From: Deinococcus seoulensis
Lineage (GTDB): Bacteria; Deinococcota; Deinococci; Deinococcales; Deinococcaceae
Length of the DNA: 64,000 nt
Assembly: GCF_014648115.1 (NCBI RefSeq)
Contig: NZ_BMQM01000009.1
Coordinates: 80,670 to 144,669, forward strand
Reading direction: 5' to 3'
Below are positions 46,386-53,830 of the stretch, one piece after another; position 1 is the stretch's first letter; every line of letters starts with the position of its first letter. Position numbers and translations under genes: made by a program. The notes beneath the pieces were generated by a model. That model ran no database searches, was not told the DNA's origin, and was given only the letters and a program-made list of their open reading frames with translations.

Positions 46386-47549
46386 CTACGCCCGGTCGGG
46401 GGCGTCCAGCAGTGCCGCGCCGTACGCGGTGAGCGCGGCGTCCTCGCCCGGCGGGTGAGTCAGGCCCGCGCGGGCGTCCCGCAGCAGTTTCCCCAGCGGC
46501 AGCGCGGCCGTCAGTGCCCCGCCCCCGGCGGCGCGCATGGCGAGGTCCGTGGCGTCCACGGCGGCGTTCGTGCAGACCGCCTTGGCCGCGCCGATCAGCG
46601 GGACCGCCCCCGCGCCGGGCTGCCCGTCCGGGTGGGCGTCCCAGGTGGCCGTCGCGTGCGCCAGCAGCGTCCGCGCCGAGAGCAACTGCGCGCCGATGCG
46701 ACCCACCGTCTCCTGCACGCGCGGCAGCGTGGCGATCGGGGCACCCAGCGCGGTCGGCACCCGCTCGTGCGCGTAGGCGCGCAGGGCGTCCAGTGCCGCC
46801 TCACCCACACCCAGGTACGTGGCGGCCACCGCCGTCCAGAACCACGCGCTGCCCGCCGGGTGCGACGCTGCCGGCGGGGCCTGAAGCGCGGCGGGCGCCC
46901 GATCGAACACCACATCGTGACTGCCGCTGCCGCGCAGGGCCAGCGCGCCCTCCCAGGTCGGCTCGACGCGCACGCCTTCACCGCGCAGGTCCACCCAGTA
47001 ACGGCCCACCCGGCCGTCCGGCGTGGCGGCCGACACCAGCGCCCAGCGCAGCGCCCGCGCGCCGGTACTCCAGGTCTTGCGGCCCGTCACGAACCACAGG
47101 CCACTCTCGAACCCGCTGCCGTCCGGGGTGGCCACCGTGCGCGGCAGCCCCCCGCGCGACGGACTGCCCAGCTCCGGCTCGCTCGCCAGGGCGTTCAGCA
47201 GTTCGCCGCGCACGCCCGCGCCCGCCACGGCGTCCAGCAGGTGCGGCGGCAGGCTGCGGCCCTGGAACGCCGCGCCGGTCACGTGCCCGTGCATCGCCAG
47301 GATCAGGGCGAGGCTGGCGTCCGCGCGGCCCACCTCGGCCTGCGCGCGCGCGAACACGCCCAGCCCCGCGCCCAGGCCCCCCGCCTCCGTGGGCACGGTC
47401 AGGCGCGTGTACCCGCTCTGCGAGAGGGCCAGCGCCGCCCCTGGCGTCACGTCCTGCGCCACCTCGCACTCGGGCGCGTGCTCCTGAATGGCACGGACGG
47501 CGCGCGCCACCACCTGCGCCTGCTCGGCCGTGAACTCGGGAAAGGTCAT
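46386..47549 (-). CDS. Acyl-CoA dehydrogenase-like flavoprotein
   Basis: 387 residues with the dehydrogenase layout: LTVPTEAGGLGAGLGVFA, VTGRKTWSTGARALRWAL, LRGSGSHDVVFDRAP, LGVGEAALDALRAYAHERV, LAMRAAGGGALTAALPLGKL, then LRDARAGLTHPPGED in place of the EGT catalytic motif. That ending is typical of the branch related to flavin monooxygenases such as DszC and SfnC. The reaction could therefore be an oxygenation or a dehydrogenation. Convergent with the acyl-CoA operon and probably transcribed separately. Confidence 0.82.
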   Translation of the reverse strand: MTFPEFTAEQAQVVARAVRAIQEHAPECEVAQDVTPGAALALSQSGYTRLTVPTEAGGLGAGLGVFARAQAEVGRADASLALILAMHGHVTGAAFQGRSLPPHLLDAVAGAGVRGELLNALASEPELGSPSRGGLPRTVATPDGSGFESGLWFVTGRKTWSTGARALRWALVSAATPDGRVGRYWVDLRGEGVRVEPTWEGALALRGSGSHDVVFDRAPAALQAPPAASHPAGSAWFWTAVAATYLGVGEAALDALRAYAHERVPTALGAPIATLPRVQETVGRIGAQLLSARTLLAHATATWDAHPDGQPGAGAVPLIGAAKAVCTNAAVDATDLAMRAAGGGALTAALPLGKLLRDARAGLTHPPGEDAALTAYGAALLDAPDRA

Positions 47550-47638
47550 GCGCGCAGGCTATAGCATCTGCCAGAAAGATCTGTCCTTTATGGCCGAGCG
47601 AAGCGAGTGAATTTTACCGAGCAGGGCGCAGAATGGAG

Positions 47639-47664
47639 GCATCAGGATTCTGTTTTCCTGATGC
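47639..47664. terminator. Stem-loop downstream of the MFS gene
   Basis: GCATCAGGA (47639-47647) pairs with TCCTGATGC (47656-47664) around a T-rich loop in the 141-bp gap between two minus-strand genes. The surrounding 90 bp are AT-richer than average and may be a repeat remnant. Confidence 0.6.
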
Positions 47665-47690
47665 CGTAATTCGGAGAACTGCTCTGGCGT

Positions 47691-48944
47691 TCAGGCAGCA
47701 GGCCGTGCGTCCCGCCGGGCCGGGGCGCTGATGCCCAGCGCCAGCCCGCCCGCGCAGACGGCCAGTACCGCCGACGCCAGGAACGCCGGGCCGTAACTGC
47801 CCAGCACGTCCCGCACCTCGCCGCCCAGCCAGGACGCCAGCGCCGCGCCCACCTGATGCGCGCAGAAGATCCAGCCGTACACCGTGCCCACGTTCGCCCG
47901 CCCGAACGTGTCGGCGGTCAGGGCCGTGGTGGGCGGCACGGTCGCGATATAGTCCAGCCCGAACAGCACCGCGAACGCCGTGAACGCCAGTCCCGGCGGG
48001 ACCAGCGGCAGCAGCGCGAGGCTCAGGCCGCGCACCACGTAGTACGTGGCGAGCAGGAAACGCGGGTCCACCCGGTCTGTCAGGTAGCCGCTGCCGAGTG
48101 TGCCCACGAAGTTGAACGCGCCCATCAGCGCCAGCGTACCCGCCGCGAAGGTCGCGGTCAGGCCCAGGTCACCGCAGTACGCGATGAAGTGCGTGCCGAT
48201 GATGCCGTTACTGGTGAACCCGCAGGCCAGGAACGTGAGGCTCAGCAGCCAGAAGTCCCGGCTGCGCACGGCGCGGCGCATCACGTGCGGGTCCGGGGCT
48301 GGGGGCGGCGTGGGCCGCGCGTGCGTGTCCCCGTCCGGTTGCAGGCCCAGCGCCTCGGGCCGGTCACGCAGCAGCGCCCACAGCGGCAGCGCCAGCAGCA
48401 GCGCCGCGCCCGCAATGACCAGCGCCGCGCCGTCCCACCCGATCCGGGCCCCCCAGGCGGTCAGCAGCGGAATGAACAGCAGTTGCCCGGCACTCGTGGC
48501 CGCGCCGAACACGCCCACCACCAGCCCGCGCCGCCGCACGAACCAGCGCGTGGCGACCGTCGCGCCCAGCACGCTCCCGACCAGTCCGGTGCCCAGCCCG
48601 CTCAGCAGGCCCCAGCTGAGGTGCAGCGCCAGCGCCGAGCGGGCCAGCGTACTCAGCCCGAAACTGACGGCCAGCAGCCCCAGGCCCGCCGTCGCCACCC
48701 GGCGCGGCCCGAAACGGTCCATCAACCGGCCCGACAGCGGCGCGGCCAGCCCGAACACCAGCAGTCCCAGGCTGGCCGAGACCGACAGGGTGCCCCGGTC
48801 CAGGCCCAGCGCCTCCTGCATGGGCAGCAGGAACACGCCCGGCGCGGACCGCGCGCCCGCCGAGATCAGCAGCGCGACCACCGTGACCGCCACCACCACC
48901 CAGCCGTAGTAGAGCCGCCCACGCGGCCCCGGATTGTCTGTCAT
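47691..48944 (-). CDS. MFS transporter, oxalate/formate antiporter-like
   Basis: 417 residues from the ATG at 48944, with 12 predicted hydrophobic segments: YYGWVVVAVTVVALLISAGA at the start, GLLVFGLAAPLSGRLMDRFG (loop 2-3 motif), FVRRRGLVVGVFGAATSAGQ, and a second half from RSRDFWLLSLTFLACGFTSN. This layout fits monocarboxylate and oxalate/formate transporters. A TATGCT box ends 6 nt before the ATG, so the transcript is probably leaderless. The frame extends 24 codons further upstream but without support. Confidence 0.88.
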   Translation of the reverse strand: MTDNPGPRGRLYYGWVVVAVTVVALLISAGARSAPGVFLLPMQEALGLDRGTLSVSASLGLLVFGLAAPLSGRLMDRFGPRRVATAGLGLLAVSFGLSTLARSALALHLSWGLLSGLGTGLVGSVLGATVATRWFVRRRGLVVGVFGAATSAGQLLFIPLLTAWGARIGWDGAALVIAGAALLLALPLWALLRDRPEALGLQPDGDTHARPTPPPAPDPHVMRRAVRSRDFWLLSLTFLACGFTSNGIIGTHFIAYCGDLGLTATFAAGTLALMGAFNFVGTLGSGYLTDRVDPRFLLATYYVVRGLSLALLPLVPPGLAFTAFAVLFGLDYIATVPPTTALTADTFGRANVGTVYGWIFCAHQVGAALASWLGGEVRDVLGSYGPAFLASAVLAVCAGGLALGISAPARRDARPAA

Positions 48945-48950
48945 ACGCCC

Positions 48951-48956
48951 AGCATA
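48951..48956 (-). promoter_or_regulatory. TATGCT -10 box of the MFS gene, leaderless arrangement
   Basis: Minus-strand TATGCT followed by GGGCGT and the ATG, a 6-nt gap. Confidence 0.65.
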
Positions 48957-49007
48957 CGGGGCGTGCGGCACGGGTGGGCGGTCATCTGCTGCGCCCCGGT
49001 ACAGCAG

Positions 49008-49033
49008 AACCCCCACCGTTGCGGGTGGGGGTT
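49008..49033. terminator. Hairpin terminator after the subtilase gene
   Basis: AACCCCCACC (49008-49017) pairs exactly with GGTGGGGGTT (49024-49033) around 6 nt, 14 bp beyond the stop codon of the protease gene. Confidence 0.8.
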
Positions 49034-49046
49034 GCGGAACCGAAGC

Positions 49047-51152
49047 TCAGTTGGTCTTGTTGAGTTTCAGGCGGTACTTGTTGAAGGGGTCGCTGTCCAC
49101 GCCACCCTCGGTGATGCTGTAGCTCGTCGCCACAAGGTAGTACGTGCCGGAGGCCGGGAGTGTGAAGGTGATCTCGCTGTCGCTGTCGATGCGGGGGGTG
49201 CCGCGGTCGTCGTTCTCGGCGAGGACCTTGCCCGCGCTGTCGAGCAGGTACAGGTAGGCGTCCAGCTTGCCGCCCAGTTGCCCGGCGGCCAGCATCTCGG
49301 CCTTGATGGCGTCACCGGCTGCGCCCGTGAACTTGAAGTAGTCGTAATCCATGTCCTGACCGTAGATGTACGCCTGCTGCGTCGTCTGGCCGTAGGCGAT
49401 GGCTTTGGCGTCCGCCTCGCTGTCGTTGGGTTCGTAGGGGTCGGTGGGGTTGGTGTCCACGAAGCTGGCGGGCAGCAGCACGCGCGCCTCGTCGGGTTTG
49501 AAGTACGTGCTGCCGCTCGTGGCGACCAGCGTGCCCGTGAACGTGCCGCGGTCCTCGGTGAGGCCGCCGGTGGCGCTCAGGTCGGGGCCTGCCACGTACA
49601 CGTCGTACGTGCCGGGCTTGATCTCGCTGAAGCGCACGTCGCCGTTCTCGTCGGTGGGGCTGACGTACAGCGGGGTGGGGTCGTCGGTCGCCCCGGCGCG
49701 CATGCCCTGGCCGCGCAGGATCACGTCGCCCAGAATGCCTTTCTGGGTGCCCTTGCCGTTCACGTACGCGAGATTCACGTGCACGTTCGCGCCCTTCTCG
49801 GGCAGCGCGGCGCAGTCGGTGAGGTTCTGCGCGATCTTCCCGGCGTCCAGGCTGCCCCAGCCGGTGTCACGGTCGAAGCCCGTGGGGTTGCTGCCGATGG
49901 CGCCGTTGGCGTTCATCTCCATCACGCGGCGCACCTGGTAGGGCGTGGCGGCCGGGCATTTCTGCAGGATCAGCGCGGCCACGGCCGCCGTGTACGGCGA
50001 CGAGAAGCTGGTGCCGGAGATCAGGGCGTACCCGCCGCCCAGCCAGGTGGGGTTGGCGAGCATGGTGTCCTGACCGGGCGCGCTGCTGGAGATGTGACGG
50101 CCGCTGGTGCTGAACGTGACCTTGCGGTTGCTGCCGTCGATCGCGCCGGACGCGATGATGCCGGGCAGCGCCGCCGGGTACTGGAACTCGTCGTGGTAGG
50201 AGTTGCCCATGCTGGCGACCACGGTGGTGCCGCGCGACATGGCGTAGTCAAAGGCGTCCTTGACCGGCCCGAAGCTCACGCCGCCGCCCCAGGAGTTGTT
50301 GATGACGCGCGCGCCGTTGTTCGTGGCCCACACGGCGCCCAGCGCGATGTTGAAGCTGGAGTACCCGCCGGGATCGAACATCACGACCGGCATGAACTTC
50401 GCCTCGTAGGCGAGGCCCACGATGCCCTTACCGTTCTTCGCGGCGATCATGCTGGACGACACGTACGTGCCGTGCTCGTTCTCGGGCTTCTGGAAGTGCG
50501 TCTTCCAGGCCTCGCCGTCGGTGTACACCTTGGCTTCCAGGGGGTCGAAGGCCTTGCCGGCCCAGTTGGGCGCGAGGTCCGGGTGGGTCACGTCGGCCGG
50601 GTCGTCGATCAGCGCGACCAGCACGCCCTTGCCGGTCAGGCCCTTGTCCCAGGCGACCTTGGCGTTCAGGTGGCGGGGGTCGAGCGCGTACTGCGGCAGT
50701 TCGTCGAAGATCTGGTCGGCGCTGGCGGCCTGCGGGGTCAGGCTGGCAGGCTGGACCGGCGGGGCCTTCTCGGGCTGCACGACGGTGTTCACGCTGGCGT
50801 AGCGCAGGCCGTTCAGCTTGGCGGCCAGGACGCTGGCTTTCAGGGCGTCGCCGCTCACGCGGATCAGCGCGGTGCGGATTTCCGGGATGGTGCGCACGAC
50901 CGTGCCGCCCAGGCTGGCGGCGGCGGCGTTCAGGTTCGCCTCGCTGTCGTACCCGACGACCAGTTCGTTCTTCACGTACGGCTGCCCGGCGTTCAGGGCG
51001 ATCTCGCTGGCGGGGGTGCTGGCGACAGGGGTGCTGGGTGTAGGGCTGCTGGGGGTGGTCGCGGCGGGCGTCTGCTGCGAGCAGGCGGCCAGCATGGCGG
51101 TCACGCTCAGCAGGCCCAGGGTGCGGGCAAGGGTGGAGGGGTTCATGGGCAT
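49047..51152 (-). CDS. Secreted subtilisin-like (S8) lipoprotein protease with PPC domain
   Basis: 701 residues. The signal peptide ends in a lipobox with Cys24 (MLAAC). A propeptide-like region is followed by the S8 domain (about 150-460): the aspartate in GVLVALIDDPADVTHPDL, the histidine in ENEHGTYVSSSM, the oxyanion Asn in NNSWGGG and the serine in SGTSFSSPYTAAVAAL. Around the aspartate the usual DSG/DTG reads DDP. A carboxypeptidase-regulatory-like segment (EIKPGTYDVYVAGPD) and a C-terminal PPC domain (DPYEPNDSEADAKAI, GTYYLVATSYS) follow. It is membrane-anchored and extracytoplasmic. It lies 94 bp behind another lipoprotein gene in the same direction. Confidence 0.93.
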   Translation of the reverse strand: MPMNPSTLARTLGLLSVTAMLAACSQQTPAATTPSSPTPSTPVASTPASEIALNAGQPYVKNELVVGYDSEANLNAAAASLGGTVVRTIPEIRTALIRVSGDALKASVLAAKLNGLRYASVNTVVQPEKAPPVQPASLTPQAASADQIFDELPQYALDPRHLNAKVAWDKGLTGKGVLVALIDDPADVTHPDLAPNWAGKAFDPLEAKVYTDGEAWKTHFQKPENEHGTYVSSSMIAAKNGKGIVGLAYEAKFMPVVMFDPGGYSSFNIALGAVWATNNGARVINNSWGGGVSFGPVKDAFDYAMSRGTTVVASMGNSYHDEFQYPAALPGIIASGAIDGSNRKVTFSTSGRHISSSAPGQDTMLANPTWLGGGYALISGTSFSSPYTAAVAALILQKCPAATPYQVRRVMEMNANGAIGSNPTGFDRDTGWGSLDAGKIAQNLTDCAALPEKGANVHVNLAYVNGKGTQKGILGDVILRGQGMRAGATDDPTPLYVSPTDENGDVRFSEIKPGTYDVYVAGPDLSATGGLTEDRGTFTGTLVATSGSTYFKPDEARVLLPASFVDTNPTDPYEPNDSEADAKAIAYGQTTQQAYIYGQDMDYDYFKFTGAAGDAIKAEMLAAGQLGGKLDAYLYLLDSAGKVLAENDDRGTPRIDSDSEITFTLPASGTYYLVATSYSITEGGVDSDPFNKYRLKLNKTN

Positions 51153-51246
51153 CGTGGGGCCTCGCTATGGAATGTCAGGGGTGGAGGGTCGGGCGGGGTG
51201 GGGCGTGAGTGCCGGGTCAGGGGAGGCCGGGCCCGGCGGGCAGGCG

Positions 51247-53286
51247 TCACTTCTCGCCGGTAATGAAGTCCCAGTTGATGTTCACGGCGCGCGTCTGGCT
51301 GATCGGGCCGACCAGGCTGGACTGCCAGGTGTACACCGAGTACGCCGAGATGCGGTTGCCTTCGGTGGGCGCATACTTGTACGCCACGCCGGAGTTCATC
51401 TGCCACTTGTAGGGGCGCAGGGCCTGCAGGGGCGTGCTGACCAGCACGTTCCAGGGCATGCTGACGGTATGCGCGGCCGTGTCGACCGGGAACAGGTTGG
51501 GTTTGCTGGCCAGGTACCGCCCGCTGGTGTCGGTCAGGATGCTGGCGGCGGTGGTGGGGCCGCCGAAGCGGGTGCCGGTGCGGGTGAACACCAGGGACTG
51601 CCCGGCGGGAATGCCGTTCCCGGCAGCGCCCGTGCCTTCCTCCACGCGGATCAGGGCGTTGCCGGCGCTGCCGGGCAGGGTGTAGCCGCTCTGCGTCATC
51701 AGGTCCGTGACGCTGATGTTGTACGCCGCGCCGTCCGCGCCGATGGCGGTCTGGTTCTGACCGATCACGAAGGTGGGGGTCAGGCTCACGCCGGTCGTCT
51801 CGTCGGCCGGGGCGATGAAGGTGGGCGTGAACTGCGCCAGGGGTGTGGTCTGGCTGTCGCTGCCGGCCACGGTGTTCGCGCCGCGCGCCTTGACGCGGTA
51901 CGTGAAGGTCTTCCCGACGCTCAGGTCGGCGCTGGTGTCCTTGAAGTTGAAGGGCCGCAGGGACTGGTCGGCGTTGCAGGCCGCCGCGTCCGCGCCGCCG
52001 CCCACCGTGCCGATCTTCGTGAAGGTCGTGCCGTCGCTGGAGCGCTCGATGTCGAACGCGAAGGGCTTGGCGGCCACGTCGGTGTAGCACCAGCGGACTT
52101 CCACGAACACGCCGCTGCCGTTCGGGGCGGCGTCCGGGGTGGGCACGCTGTTGGGGGTGGTCCACGAGCCTTCCTGTTTCAGGGTGAAGGCGGTGGCGGC
52201 CACGCCGGTCGGGGCGGTCACGGTGGGCGCGGTGGCCGCGGCGGTGTTGATCAGGTTGATCGGAATGACGTAACGGGCGTAGTTGTAGTTGTAGTCGACC
52301 GTCATGACTTCCAGGTACACGCGCTCGCCGGCGGCGCTGCCGAACCCGGCGGTGAAGTTGCCGCTGGTGGTCACGGCGTCCGTGTCGATCACGCCGGTCT
52401 GATCCTGGGGCGGCGAGTAGTTCCAGTTGCTGGCGGTCGTGGAGCCGGTCACGCTGCCGCTGCCGGGCGTGCGGCCCAGCTGCGCGTACATGATGCGGAT
52501 CGGGCCGACGTGGTTGCTGTCGGTGGCGGTCTTGATCCGGAAGTCCACCTTGTCCGTGAAGGTCGCGCCCGCGATGGGGCTGCCGTCGGCGCGGGTGATG
52601 ACCAGTCTGGTGGGGTCGGTGGTGGCGCTCGTCTCGAAGGCGGGGCGCTGCACGAGGCTCACGCTGGGCGTCTCGGTGCCGACCACGACGCCGTGCAGGT
52701 CCGAGCCTGCCATGCCGCTCTTGCGGGCGCTGAGGTCGTACGTGCCGGCGCTCAGGCCGCTGAGGCTGAAGGTGCCGTCGGCGCCGGTGGTGACGGTCCC
52801 GAGCGTCTGGCCGCCGCGCATCACGGTGATGGTGCTGCCCGCGACGGGCGCGCCGATGTTCTGGTCCACGACCGTGCCCCTGAGGGGAGCGGTGTTGGCG
52901 GTGATGGCGACCGTGACCTCGGTGCTGCCACTGGCCTTGTTCCCGGCGGCGTCGTACGCGGTGGCGGTGTAGGTACGCTTGCCGTTGTTGAGCGCATTGA
53001 CGCTGGTGGTGAATTCGAAGGGCGAGCTGGTGTCCTCGCCGACCTTGGTGGTGCCCTCGAAGAACTCGACGCGGGTCACGCCGGTGGCGTCGTTGGCGTC
53101 GGCTTTCAGGGTGAGGTTGTTGGTCGCCTCGGTCGTGACGGGGTTGGGCGTGGCGGTCAGGGTCACGGTGGGGGCGGTGGTGTCGCTGGGGGTGGTGTCG
53201 TTGGGCGCGGTGTTGTTGCTGCCGCAGCCGATCAGGAGGGTGCCGAGTAGAAGGACAGAACCGACGGAGCTTGGTTTCAGGGCCAT
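51247..53286 (-). CDS. Large surface lipoprotein with Ig-like and carboxypeptidase-regulatory domains
   Basis: 679 residues. The lipobox cysteine is Cys21 (LLIGC). After a Thr/Pro linker come a bacterial Ig-like domain (VTLTATPNPVTTEATNNLTL, AYDAAGNKASGSTEVTV), a CarboxypepD_reg-like domain (GTVVDQNIGAPVAGSTITVM, FSLSGLSAGTYDLSARKSGM) and a long C-terminal part with a FN3-like stretch (FDIERSSDGTTFTKIG, YRVKARG). No catalytic motif is visible, so an adhesive or structural surface role is likely. The frame runs 72 codons further up, but the lipoprotein signal fixes the ATG at 53286; AAGGAG lies 12 nt upstream. Confidence 0.85.
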   Translation of the reverse strand: MALKPSSVGSVLLLGTLLIGCGSNNTAPNDTTPSDTTAPTVTLTATPNPVTTEATNNLTLKADANDATGVTRVEFFEGTTKVGEDTSSPFEFTTSVNALNNGKRTYTATAYDAAGNKASGSTEVTVAITANTAPLRGTVVDQNIGAPVAGSTITVMRGGQTLGTVTTGADGTFSLSGLSAGTYDLSARKSGMAGSDLHGVVVGTETPSVSLVQRPAFETSATTDPTRLVITRADGSPIAGATFTDKVDFRIKTATDSNHVGPIRIMYAQLGRTPGSGSVTGSTTASNWNYSPPQDQTGVIDTDAVTTSGNFTAGFGSAAGERVYLEVMTVDYNYNYARYVIPINLINTAAATAPTVTAPTGVAATAFTLKQEGSWTTPNSVPTPDAAPNGSGVFVEVRWCYTDVAAKPFAFDIERSSDGTTFTKIGTVGGGADAAACNADQSLRPFNFKDTSADLSVGKTFTYRVKARGANTVAGSDSQTTPLAQFTPTFIAPADETTGVSLTPTFVIGQNQTAIGADGAAYNISVTDLMTQSGYTLPGSAGNALIRVEEGTGAAGNGIPAGQSLVFTRTGTRFGGPTTAASILTDTSGRYLASKPNLFPVDTAAHTVSMPWNVLVSTPLQALRPYKWQMNSGVAYKYAPTEGNRISAYSVYTWQSSLVGPISQTRAVNINWDFITGEK

Positions 53287-53830
53287 GGGGTGGGGTGACT
53301 CCTTGGTGAGGGCGCGCGGGGGTGCGGTGAAAGGCCGCAGCCGACCTCGCTTCCGGTGCGCGCGGAAGGGAAGTGGCGATGGGCGGCCCGGTGAACGTCC
53401 GGCGGCTCTGGTCGAGCGCCTGAGAAAACTGGGCGAATCATGTATGACTCGTGAAGCCGAGCCTACGGGGGGAGGGGGGGGTGGGTCAAGCCGAACTGTC
53501 AATCTGTCAGATAGGTGTCCGCTGGCCTGCCTAGACCGGTGCGCCCACCCTGCACCGGGGAATTCGTGTGGTCAGTACCACGCGCCGCGCCGGATTGCAC
53601 GTGGTGACGCACATCCGGTTCCTGAGTGCATACGGCAGGCGACCCGAACGGTCCTTCAGGTGAAGGGCGCATGAAGACCGGTCGCGTGAAGGCCGTCCCG
53701 GATGACAGGCCAGCGCGGAGTGGCATACTGAACCCAGTCCACAATTCAGCGCCCAGGCAGCCCCGGCCCACCACCGGACCTTCGCTGCCCTTCCCCGGTC
53801 CCCACGACCGAACCCCACGGAGGCTTCCTC
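53287..53830. other. 544-bp divergent spacer (lipoprotein / molybdopterin oxidoreductase)
   Basis: It contains the minus-strand promoter at 53460-53489, a hairpin CCGGTGC/GCACCGG (53536-53558), and a palindrome GTGGTCAGTACCAC (53568-53581) that may be an operator. The rightward promoter is not clear; a CATACT box at 53724-53729 is the best candidate. No small gene is evident. Confidence 0.55.
53460..53489 (-). promoter_or_regulatory. Probable promoter of the surface lipoprotein gene
   Basis: On the minus strand TTGACC (53489-53484) and TAGGCT (53465-53460) are 18 bp apart over a C-rich spacer. The leader would be about 165 nt. Confidence 0.55.

Noticed and set aside
47856..51263. 1135-codon plus-strand frame across the MFS and subtilase genes
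   Set aside because: It crosses two well-supported genes on the other strand, and the composition is typical of a shadow frame.
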